Positions 34,118 through 41,823 of a DNA stretch of 64,000 bases are shown here, piece after piece. Numbering within the stretch: position 1 is the first letter of the stretch; each line of letters begins with the position of its first letter. A model generated the notes under the pieces. The model made no database searches. It was not told the origin of the DNA and was given only the letters and a program-made list of their open reading frames with translations. The stretch is from Candidatus Thiodictyon syntrophicum (GTDB lineage Bacteria > Pseudomonadota > Gammaproteobacteria > Chromatiales > Chromatiaceae): positions 124,001 through 188,000 of the forward strand of contig NZ_CP020372.1 of the NCBI RefSeq assembly GCF_002813775.1. Reading direction: 5' to 3'. The translations under genes were made by a program, and so were the position numbers.

Positions 34118-34565
34118 GGCAGCCCGGCGGCCAAGTTCGTCGCGTGGGTCGAGCACCGCACCTACAGCGGCGCCTTGGTCGCCGCCAAGGGCCAGCCGGT
34201 GCTCTACGTCACCGAGCGCTGCGTCTTGCGGCTGCGCCCGCAGGGCCTGGAGTTGATCGAGATCGCCCCCGGGGTCGATCTGGAACGCGACATCCTGGCC
34301 CGCATGGACTTTCGGCCCCTCATGGAGCGCCCGCCCCGCATCATGGACGAGCGTCTCTTCCGGCCCGAGGCGATGGGCATCCGCAACGAACTCCTCGGTG
34401 TCGCCATTGAGGAGCGGCTGATCTACAACGCGCAGGAGGACCTGTTCTTCGTCAACTGCGAGCGCCTGGCCATCCACACCAGCGCCGACATCGAGTCCGC
34501 CCGCGCCGCCATCACCGCCCGCCTCGCCCCCCTGGGCCATAAGGTGCACGCCATCGTCAACCACA
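34118..34565 (+). pseudogene. Partial duplicate of the CoA-transferase gene (C-terminal region fragment)
   Basis: This stretch is a close copy (over 90% at a glance, offset 1,520 nt) of 32598-33045 in the upstream CoA-transferase gene. It encodes [20 protein letters not shown] through [15 protein letters not shown]. It has no own start and lacks both the N-terminal domains and the last about 70 residues. Both edges are abrupt: parD lies on one side, the truncated mazF on the other. The frame is still open, suggesting a recent event. Confidence 0.88.
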
Positions 34566-34598
34566 TAAACAGGCTTGATGGCCCTGGCTTGTTGTCCA

Positions 34599-34718
34599 TC
34601 ATTTTGCAATGCCAAAGGTGGCATGCTCGCCGAATTGATCGGCCTGAATCACCAACTCGGGTCGTGGCTTGCCGAAGTCGCTCAGCATGGCGATGGTCAC
34701 AAAGTCCCCCCGCATCAT
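34599..34718 (-). pseudogene. mazF: Truncated MazF-type toxin
   Basis: 39 codons: MMRGDFVTIAMLSDFGKPRP, continuing ELVIQADQFGEHATFGIAK to a stop. The first about 34 residues are a normal MazF/PemK start; full MazF proteins are about 105-115 aa. The break lies about 33 bp from the edge of the CoA-transferase fragment, so one recombination event probably removed the rest. Its ATGATG start overlaps the mazE stop. Confidence 0.82.
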
Positions 34719-34939
34719 GCCGTCCAACCGCCCACATCCGCCAAGGCTTCATCCATGAGTCGCTGCATATCCGTGTCGGCCAGGTCCGCCTGAGCGGCAA
34801 TCAGAGACTGGCAGCGGCACTCTTCCGCAAAGCCTGGGCGGCGCGTATCAGGCACCCAGACTTGCACCGGGCGAAGTCCTTCCATACGCAAGGCATCGCG
34901 ATGCTTTTGAACACGGGCGTTCAAGGAAAAAGCTGCCAT
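34715..34939 (-). CDS. mazE: MazE-family antitoxin (toxin partner truncated)
   Basis: 74 aa. VQKHRDALRMEGLRPVQVWV and DTRRPGFAEECRCQSLIAAQ match the MazE-like antitoxin family that uses this VPDTRRPGF motif. It is intact, but its toxin gene is cut after about 34 residues. Confidence 0.85.
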   Translation of the reverse strand: MAAFSLNARVQKHRDALRMEGLRPVQVWVPDTRRPGFAEECRCQSLIAAQADLADTDMQRLMDEALADVGGWTA

Positions 34940-35402
34940 CGCAAATCTCCTGTTCTCTCGTCACGCCAAACGGTATAGTCAACAAGAAAGTTACATCCCA
35001 CGCCTTTTAGCGACTTCCATGCCACCGCTTCGCCGCCCTAACGCCCTCGTCCTTTACCCCTGCGCTGTGCTGCTCGACATCCTGCAAGACCCACTCCCGA
35101 GGGACGATGGGAGTGCCGACCATTCCACCGCGTTCTGGCCGGCGCGCGTCCGCAGGGCCTCAAAATAAGCCCGGTCAGCGTGCGCCGCGGGGACGGAGTC
35201 GACGCCGTCCCGGAGCAAGCTGCGCAGTCGCAGTCGCGTGATGACCTGGCCCCTGCCGCCGCGACGAGCCTCTGCCCGGGCGGGGTGACGACCACCTGGT
35301 CAAGCTCGCGCAAGCGCATCTTCAGCTATTTCCCCTTTCCTCCAGGAGTCTGGCGGGGAGTGCCATCAGAACTGTACTTCGTGTTACGTCCCCTATTTCG
35401 CG
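34940..35402. other. Gap of about 0.46 kb without a supported gene
   Basis: It contains the mazE upstream region and the DNA beyond the stop of the caspase-TIR gene. Short open frames on both strands have no recognisable features, and I see no clear terminator. Confidence 0.5.
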
Positions 35403-37190
35403 CTATTTCGAAACCCGGATCGCATTGAGGGGCGGTAGCACCTCCCCACACCAGCCCTCAATATCTACCATGGTTGGCGTGTACCATGATTTCTGGCGAC
35501 GCGCCTCCGGATGAACCACCGGTGTGGAGTCAAGCCGAAGCAACCAGATGTGAAGGTTCTCCCTTCGGGCTCGCCGGAGGGCTTCCAAAAGCTCAATGAA
35601 GCAGTGCGGACTCAGGGCAAAATGTTGACTCCAGAAGATCGCACAAACCTGCGATTCGCGCATCCTCTGGTGGATGACGGCACTCACGTCGCGACCGGGC
35701 GCCTGAGGTTTATCCCCGAAGACTGCGGCAATGCCTCTTCGCTCGAGATGCTCGGCGACGCACTCAGCTGCCGCTGAGTCTTTGGCAGCCCGGCTAAGGA
35801 AAACGCTTCGGAGGTCGGACGGTTGTCCGGCCCTCGACAGGGCGACCGCGCGAATTAGATCCGGCAAGTCCTCGATCCCGTTGCGCCGCAGGAGACTCTC
35901 CGCGATCCCCAAAACCTCAAAGTGCTCCCTGTTGCGCTCGTAGGCAGCACCAGCGGCGCCGCGCCAGTGCGCAAACGGTAAGACGTGGACGCCTCGAGCT
36001 TCGGCGAGCTGCAGAAGGACACTTGTGCTCCGGCCTTCCGCTCCACCCAGGGCAACGACGGCGTCGGAATATTCGAGTGCCTGCAGCTGGCAGTAGAGCC
36101 ATGTCTCCGGGCTGAACTCGCCGTTGCCGACAACGGGATACCAGTTGCGTTCGACCGCAATCCTGTCGTTGTCAAGCGCGTTCGGAAATCTGTCATCGTT
36201 CCTCTTTGTCTCCTCCCCCTCGGGCATGAACAGGTGCACGGCCCCCGCCCGGTCATCGCCAGCATATCCCATGGCAACATGATAGTCGGCAGACTCGTCC
36301 CATGGGTTGCAGATGAGTAGCGTTACCCGACACTCGGCGAGATGACGGCCGAGGGTGTGGCATGCGCCGATTACCGCCTGTTTGATCGCCTCAGTGGCGT
36401 TTTCCGGTGCAGCACCGATGAAGAGCACAGATTCGACGGGAAGCGAGTTTTCGCTCGAGGTCGGGGGGGGTATGCGCGCGACTATGTAGCCTGCGCTGCC
36501 CCAGAGGTCGATATCTGGAATTGCATTGAGCGAACTGTGCTTCTCCTTAATCTCAATCCTTGTCCAATGGGCTGCGCTCGCGAAGTCGACCACCTTGCGT
36601 CCGGGCGGGACGCAAGCGCCAGTGCGAATGGCCGTCGTCAGGTAGTGCGTCAAGAGCCCGCCCTTTCCACGCAGTTCCCATGCTTGGCCGGCGCGCGCAG
36701 CGCAGACAATTAGACTTCCTTCGTTCTTTCTGTTCCGGGTCTGAATGCTCGGGTTGCTGAGGATGACGCCCGCGTGGCAACAGTCGAGGACCATCACCCA
36801 TTCGGCGATCTGTCGTTCCGCAAACATCGAAACGACTTCAATCGGTGATATCGCAGACTGAGGCGACTCCGGAAGGCTGTCGGAGCACAGGAGACGCAGT
36901 TCCGATTCTGCTACCTGAACACCGTGACCGATGAAATAGAACACCGCAAATGAATCGGGACCGAGACGGTTGAGAAACGCTTCGAATTCCTCCCTGATCG
37001 CCCGCGCTTCCACGTCGCAAAACCGTCTGGAGTTCTTGCTGCTTATGAGACCGGTGCCCGATCGGGAGCGGATGCAGACCTGCCAAACTGACTGGATGTC
37101 AGGTTCAACGGAGGGCAGCGCGGGCAAACCATCCCATTTGGTCTTGGATGTGCCAAACAGGAACAATCCCGATTTCCGGCCGGCAGTCAT
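35403..37190 (-). CDS. Caspase-like protease fused to a SLOG-type sensor and a TIR domain
   Basis: 595 aa, three parts. Residues about 5-240 are a caspase/metacaspase-like (C14) domain with the catalytic His in FYFIGHGV (H89) and Cys in VLDCCHAG (C138). Residues about 250-440 form a Rossmann-like SLOG/STALD-type domain (VESVLFIGAAPEN; DAVVALGGAEGRSTSVLLQL; HVLPFAHWRG), a fold that binds nucleotide-derived signals in Thoeris and related systems. Residues about 458-575 are a TIR domain (VFLSRAAKDSAAAECVAEHL; SPHCFIELLEAL, with E533 at the NADase Glu position). The ATG at 37190 overlaps the metalloprotease stop by 4 nt. A TIR that makes a signal, a sensor and a protease in one chain suggests abortive-infection immunity; that is inference. 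Confidence 0.85.
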   Translation of the reverse strand: MTAGRKSGLFLFGTSKTKWDGLPALPSVEPDIQSVWQVCIRSRSGTGLISSKNSRRFCDVEARAIREEFEAFLNRLGPDSFAVFYFIGHGVQVAESELRLLCSDSLPESPQSAISPIEVVSMFAERQIAEWVMVLDCCHAGVILSNPSIQTRNRKNEGSLIVCAARAGQAWELRGKGGLLTHYLTTAIRTGACVPPGRKVVDFASAAHWTRIEIKEKHSSLNAIPDIDLWGSAGYIVARIPPPTSSENSLPVESVLFIGAAPENATEAIKQAVIGACHTLGRHLAECRVTLLICNPWDESADYHVAMGYAGDDRAGAVHLFMPEGEETKRNDDRFPNALDNDRIAVERNWYPVVGNGEFSPETWLYCQLQALEYSDAVVALGGAEGRSTSVLLQLAEARGVHVLPFAHWRGAAGAAYERNREHFEVLGIAESLLRRNGIEDLPDLIRAVALSRAGQPSDLRSVFLSRAAKDSAAAECVAEHLERRGIAAVFGDKPQAPGRDVSAVIHQRMRESQVCAIFWSQHFALSPHCFIELLEALRRARRENLHIWLLRLDSTPVVHPEARRQKSWYTPTMVDIEGWCGEVLPPLNAIRVSK

Positions 37191-37870
37191 GACCTCGCGC
37201 CATACATCTGCTGCACCGTGGCGATGTCCCCGGCAGAGAGTCGGGTATTCATGGCGACGGACTTGCCGTTCCGAAGCCACCGGCCGGGAAGTGCGTATAT
37301 CATGATCGATTCGGGGTCAAATGGCGTCGTCATGACATCCGGAGTAGCCAGGCGCTGAAGCACGTTTCGTCGTATCTCGGACTCAGTCCAAAAGTAGGGC
37401 GGCCCCGCCAAGTCCTTGATGACTTGGTGCTCAATGAGTTCGATTGCTGCACAAGGGTGCTGATGTTCGTGGTTCAGTCCGAGCGCATGACCGAACTCGT
37501 GGAGCACGGTCGGCGCTTCGACTGTGGCCAAGTTCATGGACACATTGGAGTAGCCGAGCTGGTTGCTTGCGCTGTCGGTGCCGAGATATGACCAGTCGCC
37601 TAGGGACGGATCAAATCCAACGCGAATCTCCGCATCGAAGTCGGCACTTTCTCGAAGTTCTATGGATGCGCACACTCCCCACGCGTTCGCCCATTCGATA
37701 ACCCTCGCGTGGTTTGCAGGTTTGCCGCCTACGAATCTAACGCGCAAGACGAGGCTACCTTGAGCAACCCGGGGCCACATGAGACCGGGATGCGCTACGC
37801 CGCGCCCCAACCTGCCGGCCGGAATCGAATTCAAGGTTGGGACGCTGAAACGGCGTGGGGGAAAGCTCAC
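37187..37870 (-). CDS. Zinc metalloprotease (matrixin/astacin-like), partner of the caspase-TIR protein
   Basis: 227 aa. The zinc motif HEFGHALGLNHEHQHP gives HExxHxxGxxH with ligands H124, H128 and H134 and catalytic E125. ESIMIYALP (about 187-195) is the Met-turn. The preceding DAEIRVGFDPSLGDWSYLG is seen in bacterial matrixin-like peptidases. No signal peptide is apparent, so it may act inside the cell. The start is GTG 37870 with GGAGA seven bases upstream. Its stop overlaps the caspase-TIR ATG, so both are made from one message, metalloprotease first. It may be a target, regulator or second effector of the caspase. Confidence 0.88.
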   Translation of the reverse strand: MSFPPRRFSVPTLNSIPAGRLGRGVAHPGLMWPRVAQGSLVLRVRFVGGKPANHARVIEWANAWGVCASIELRESADFDAEIRVGFDPSLGDWSYLGTDSASNQLGYSNVSMNLATVEAPTVLHEFGHALGLNHEHQHPCAAIELIEHQVIKDLAGPPYFWTESEIRRNVLQRLATPDVMTTPFDPESIMIYALPGRWLRNGKSVAMNTRLSAGDIATVQQMYGARS

Positions 37871-38135
37871 AGCAAATCTCCAATCAAACGCTCGCCGCAG
37901 TGTACACGAAGGCGCGGTGACGTGGTGGGCTGTCGCCTATCATCGCTGCGGATCAATTTCGTCCGCCACGGGGGGCCCCGTACTTCGGAGATTCCACGAG
38001 GCTTCTTCGGGGCGGGCTCGGGCTGTACCCGACCGCAACAAGGGTAAGGCTCAATGGGACGCCAGAGAGCCGCAATGACTTCCCAGCCGTTCAACGCAAC
38101 CTCGATATTGTTGGCGAGGACTACCACGACGCTGG

Positions 38136-38570
38136 TCAGAATACCGGGGGCAGATCCTGAGGTATCCCCACGAAATATTTCGCTAGATCAGTTGTATGCA
38201 TAATCGATGGCGGCCTTATATATCTGGCAGAACCCGAAAACCCGCGGGTCTTAGCTGACCCGCTGATTGTTCGATCGCGTTCGTAAGGATACCTCAGGGA
38301 TAGGCCACAGTTTCCTGCTTTTCTTGCGGCAACGCAAGAATCCGCCGTCGGACCCGCGAATTCCGGGATCGGGGCCGCGGGTGCCGATCCGAGCCACGTC
38401 AAGGTCGCGAGTCGCGGCACGTTCGCGTCCTTCGATCGGCCCGCCTCGATCTCCTCGCGCACCGCGTTAAGAATTAATACATCGTCAAACAGCATCGGCA
38501 GCAGGCCCTCCTGGCCGATTGCGAGCAACGCGATCATCGGCGATGCGTTGATGACGACTCGCTCAGGCAT
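38136..38570 (-). pseudogene. DUF3368 PIN-like toxin, 3' part replaced
   Basis: The first about 72 residues (MPERVVINASPMIALLAIGQ, then VREEIEAGRSKDANVPRLATL) match DUF3368 PIN-domain toxins. The family then continues with further acidic residues of the nuclease site, but here the sequence changes into unrelated DNA at about 38,345. That is exactly where a dispersed repeat (38288-38340) begins. The ATG overlaps the UPF0175 stop by 8 nt. The PIN fold is incomplete, so nuclease activity is unlikely. Confidence 0.75.
38288..38340 (-). repeat. Dispersed repeat copy 1 (CAGGAAACTGTGG type)
   Basis: On the minus strand it reads GCCGCAAGAAAAGCAGGAAA then CTGTGGCCTATCCCTGAGG. Related copies are at 39245-39282 (-) and 48567-48619 (+). 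This copy directly borders the broken DUF3368 gene. Confidence 0.75.
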
Positions 38571-38808
38571 TGCCCGTTTCGTCCTCGTCCAGGTCTTCCT
38601 GGAACGGCGAAACGCCGAGTCGCGACAGGCCGTGCATGAATTCCAACCGCGACAGCCCCGCGATCTCGGCGCCGCGCTCCTGAGAGACCAGACCGAGTTC
38701 GTACCACTTCGCGGCCGCCGCCATCCGCAACTCGGATTCCATCTCGCGCGGGTCCTTGCGCAACGCCGCAAAGGCGCCGTCCGGCAGGTCGAAGGCGATC
38801 ATCGTCAT
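38563..38808 (-). CDS. UPF0175 family antitoxin-like protein
   Basis: 81 aa. AAAKWYELGLVSQERGAEIA and LSRLEFMHGLSRLGVSPFQ are typical of UPF0175, a family usually paired with DUF3368 PIN-domain toxins, as here. It probably binds DNA and neutralises the toxin. It is intact while its partner is damaged. Confidence 0.85.
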   Translation of the reverse strand: MTMIAFDLPDGAFAALRKDPREMESELRMAAAAKWYELGLVSQERGAEIAGLSRLEFMHGLSRLGVSPFQEDLDEDETGNA

Positions 38809-38826
38809 GACAACACCTCGGGCTGG

Positions 38827-39066
38827 TCAGTGGGAGTTCCGGGTGGGATTCGTCTCGCACGGCAATTGTTCAAGCAGGGCGTTGCCGACCGGAATCTCTC
38901 GGCCAAGCTCTCGGTATGCCACGACCATCTCATGCAGGGCGTCGCGGAGCATGGCCCGGCATTCTTCGAGATTGGCGGCTTCGGTGACGATCTCCGGCCA
39001 GTCGATCAACTGACCCATGTATCCGCCGTCAAAGCAGGTGTATTTTGCAGTGTAAGTTTGCAGCAT
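38827..39066 (-). CDS. hicB: HicB-family antitoxin
   Basis: 79 aa. YTAKYTCFDGGYMGQLIDWP, then VTEAANLEECRAMLRDALHE, give the degenerate RNase H-like HicB fold. No hicA toxin gene is visible on either side: UPF0175 lies downstream and repeat-rich DNA upstream. The antitoxin is therefore an orphan here. Confidence 0.85.
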   Translation of the reverse strand: MLQTYTAKYTCFDGGYMGQLIDWPEIVTEAANLEECRAMLRDALHEMVVAYRELGREIPVGNALLEQLPCETNPTRNSH

Positions 39067-39244
39067 TGCGGTTGGCTCTGGTCGGAACTAGGCAGCGGAA
39101 CGCTGCTGACGGTTGCGGAATCGTTGGTCTTCGCAGCCGGCCGCTGCGCGCTCGCAGATCAATCGCCGCGGGCTAGCGGTGATGAAGGCCTGGCTGACGC
39201 GTGCCGAAGTCGCTCGGCAAGGCAATGCCCTGGACGAATGCTGT

Positions 39245-39282
39245 GGATAGACCACAGTTTCCTGCTTTTCTGTCGGCCACAC
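39245..39282 (-). repeat. Dispersed repeat copy 2 (CAGGAAACTGTGG type)
   Basis: Minus strand GAAAAGCAGGAAACTGTGGT followed by CTATCC. It sits exactly at the 3' break of the Fic fragment, as copy 1 does at the DUF3368 break. Confidence 0.7.
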
Positions 39283-39290
39283 AAGAAACC

Positions 39291-39650
39291 GTGGTCGCGG
39301 GCCTGGTCGAGAAGCCGGAGCGACAGGTCCGGCACGCGGGCGAGCAGCAGCCGTTCGCGCTCGACCTTCTCGCGCAGCCGCCGCATCTGGCGTTGCAGGG
39401 CCTTGAGGAAAAAGGTCAGCCACGGCGTCCAAGCGGGGGCCGCGGTGCGGATGGTCCCCTGGGTCCGACGCAACGCGAGGTAGTAACCCTCCTTGCTCTG
39501 CTCGATGACGCTCTCAAGCGAACTGTAGGGCACATAGGCATAGCCGGCACGCAGCAGGAGCAAGGTGGTCAGGACCCGGCTCAGGCGGCCATTGCCGTCC
39601 TGGAAGGGATGGATCTCCAGGTATCCGGGAGGGAAGCGGATGGCGCTCAT
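39291..39650 (-). pseudogene. Fic-family protein, internal/C-terminal fragment
   Basis: LEIHPFQDGNGRLSRVLTTL carries the Fic catalytic motif HPFxDGNGR. AYVPYSSLESVIEQSKEGYY and later helices follow the usual Fic/DUF4172-like order. The N-terminal half is missing: only about 11 codons precede the motif. After about DLSLRLLDQARDHG the frame enters the dispersed repeat at 39245-39282. The apparent ATG at 39650 overlaps the DUF1778 stop and may belong to a lost GNAT gene. The fragment is truncated at both ends. Confidence 0.8.
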
Positions 39651-39916
39651 TCGCCGCGCATCAGTGCGCCGAGTGCTCGCTGCGCCGCGGTGAGGACGAT
39701 TGGTTCTTGCAGCGCTTGCCGGAACGCCTGCTGTTCGGCCGGGGTCAACGCAATGATCTGCTGCTCCGCGGCCTGAATCTCACGACGCGCCTGGGCGACC
39801 ACGACCGAGCGTACATAGTCGCTGACGCTGACGTGGCGCAGTTGGGCCGCCCGCGCGACGAAGCTCTTGCTGTCGGGGTCGAGACGGACCATGAGGCTGG
39901 TGGACGCGTTGGCCAT
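39647..39916 (-). CDS. DUF1778 antitoxin without its GNAT toxin
   Basis: 89 aa. ARAAQLRHVSVSDYVRSVVV and the C-terminal LTPAEQQAFRQALQEP match DUF1778 antitoxins such as the one at 10589-10873. The start at ATG 39916 fits family length; the frame is open for a long way upstream as an acvB shadow. A GNAT toxin would be expected to overlap its stop, but a Fic fragment is found instead. Confidence 0.85.
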   Translation of the reverse strand: MANASTSLMVRLDPDSKSFVARAAQLRHVSVSDYVRSVVVAQARREIQAAEQQIIALTPAEQQAFRQALQEPIVLTAAQRALGALMRGE

Positions 39917-40056
39917 GTAAGATGTCGCCGTGCTGAGGGTGGGAGCGCGAAATGTATAGCGCTGTGCATACGATGCAATGACTGGTCTGCCGGGCTGTGG
40001 GCAGCGAGAGGCTTCCTGGCGTCCTGCGCCCCCGGGTCCTTGCCGGCCCCGCGCGG

Positions 40057-41481
40057 CTAAGGGCGCGCCGCCTCCAGCACCAGGTCCGCCACGCCCGGGT
40101 AGTCGCCGTCGAAGTGGTGGTCGCCGGACACCTTGTGGACCCTGATGCCGAGCCCGGTCAGGTCGGGGCACAGGCTCTCCTCCTCGTCCTCGCCGTAGAC
40201 GCAGAGGCCGCGGGTCCAGGCCAGGGCCTGCAACTGCGGCAGGACCGGCAGGGCCTCGGCGCCGCGCCCGGTGTTGAGCCAGTCGGTGAGGTGGAACTCG
40301 AACATGGCGGTGCGGCCCAGACCCAGGAAGGCGGCCAGCGCCACTCGCGGGCGGAGATCCGCGGGCAGGCCGTTGGTCATGAAGGGCAGCGCATCGGCGC
40401 CGAAGGAGTAGCCGATCAGGATCACCCGTTCCTTGTGCCAGGCGTCCAGATAGTGGCGAATGACCTGGCCCAGGTCTTCGGCCGCCGCGGCCGGGGTGCG
40501 GGCCTTCCAGAAATAGCTCAGTGAGTCCCAGCCGACGGTGCTGATCCCCTTGGTGGCCAGTTGCGCGGTCACGCCGCGGTCCAGTGCGGCCCAGCCGCCG
40601 TCGCCGGAGAGCATGACGGCGAAGGTCTTGGGGTCCTCCTTGGCGGCGCGGACCTCGATCAGGGGCAGGCCGGCGATCTCCGCGTCGGCCGCGACCGGGG
40701 CGATCTGGTCGGGGATGCCCGGGTCCAGCCATTGCAAGAGCGAGGCGAGCGGGCTCAATGCCCCGCCGGCGGCCCCGGCAGGCGGTGGGGCCGGATTGGC
40801 GCCGGGGGGCGCACCGCCGGCCGCCCGGGCATTGGCGATCGGATTGGTGAACCCGGCAGCCGCGGGACAGGCGGCATCGGCCGCGCCGTCGAACAGGAAC
40901 CAGGCGGCGGGCACCCCGGCCGCGGGCAGGAGCTTGTCCCCCTGGACCAGGGCGTCGGTGAGCCCCTCGCGCCGACAGGCCGGCAGCGTCAGCGGCCAGC
41001 GCGGGCAGAAGCCCCGGGTGAGCGCGGCGTGAAAGCGGTGCGCGGGCGATTGCAGGAGGGCGACATAGACCAGGGCGGCGCCTTCAGACTCCCCCAGCAG
41101 GGTGGGCAGCGCGTCCTTGGGCAGGGTCTCGCGTTCACCCACCCAGTGGGCCAGGCCGTTCAGGTCCGCCCCCAGGTCCCGGCACTGGGCCGGTGGTCCC
41201 GCCGTCGGTGCCTGGTCGGACCAGGCGAGCCCAGCGACCAGGTGCCCCTGCGCGGCGACCTCCAGCGCGGTGGCCGCCGCCTGCGGACCCCAGCCCCCCG
41301 CCTCGGGGAGATACAGCACCAGCCCCTTGGGCGCGCCCTGGGGGCGCACCAGGTGGACGCTGCCGTAGGGGCTGGCGACGGTTTCCTCCACGACCTCGGC
41401 GAGCCCCGCGGGGGCAAACAGTAAGGCAAGCAGCAGGCCCAGGAGGTTGCGGGCGGCGAACAGGCGGCTGACGGAGAACAT
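40057..41481 (-). CDS. acvB: AcvB/VirJ-type periplasmic lipase
   Basis: 474 aa with an N-terminal signal peptide (about 1-28). The N-terminal half is a VirJ-like domain, then a low-complexity Ala/Pro/Gly linker (about 215-245). The C-terminal alpha/beta-hydrolase has LSGDGGWAALDRGV and the nucleophile elbow GYSFG (S359). AcvB of Agrobacterium and Rhizobium hydrolyses lysyl-phosphatidylglycerol in the periplasm and is encoded next to its synthase LpiA/MprF. The mprF gene directly upstream on the same strand fits this pair. Confidence 0.9.
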   Translation of the reverse strand: MFSVSRLFAARNLLGLLLALLFAPAGLAEVVEETVASPYGSVHLVRPQGAPKGLVLYLPEAGGWGPQAAATALEVAAQGHLVAGLAWSDQAPTAGPPAQCRDLGADLNGLAHWVGERETLPKDALPTLLGESEGAALVYVALLQSPAHRFHAALTRGFCPRWPLTLPACRREGLTDALVQGDKLLPAAGVPAAWFLFDGAADAACPAAAGFTNPIANARAAGGAPPGANPAPPPAGAAGGALSPLASLLQWLDPGIPDQIAPVAADAEIAGLPLIEVRAAKEDPKTFAVMLSGDGGWAALDRGVTAQLATKGISTVGWDSLSYFWKARTPAAAAEDLGQVIRHYLDAWHKERVILIGYSFGADALPFMTNGLPADLRPRVALAAFLGLGRTAMFEFHLTDWLNTGRGAEALPVLPQLQALAWTRGLCVYGEDEEESLCPDLTGLGIRVHKVSGDHHFDGDYPGVADLVLEAARP

Positions 41482-41570
41482 AGGGGTTGTGCCCTCTTAC
41501 GGGTCTTGTCGTGATGGGAACTGCGGGAGTCTGCATCGCCCGCGCTTACTACAGGAGTCGAGCCGCGGCC

Positions 41571-41666
41571 CTGTGGGAGCGGCTTCAGCCGCGCTGCGAG
41601 GCCGCGGTAGCCGGCGACGTTGCGGCAGCCTGCGAGGCCTCGTCGCGGCTGAAGCCGCTCCCACAG
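41571..41666. repeat. Perfect 23-bp inverted repeat (GTGGGAGCGGCTTCAGCC type)
   Basis: Arms 41571-41593 and 41644-41666 are exact complements, with a 50-bp loop. The unit is a known type of REP sequence in gammaproteobacteria. A single related unit is at 44777-44798. It lies in the 342-bp gap between mprF and acvB, where I see no gene. Confidence 0.75.
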
Positions 41667-41823
41667 GCACTCTCATTTTCCGGGGCGGCTGATATCCCGA
41701 CCATGGCCTGTCGCTGGAAACTTTCCCCCTTTCAAAGCCCGCATCGCAGCACGGCCATGTCGCGGGTTCGCCCCGCCCGCCACCAACGCGCCGATCGCCT
41801 GTGGGTAGGCCGAGCGATGCGGG

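Noticed and set aside
37867-38127. 86-codon ORF upstream of the metalloprotease
   Set aside because: No recognisable features and no ribosome site; composition like translated intergenic DNA.
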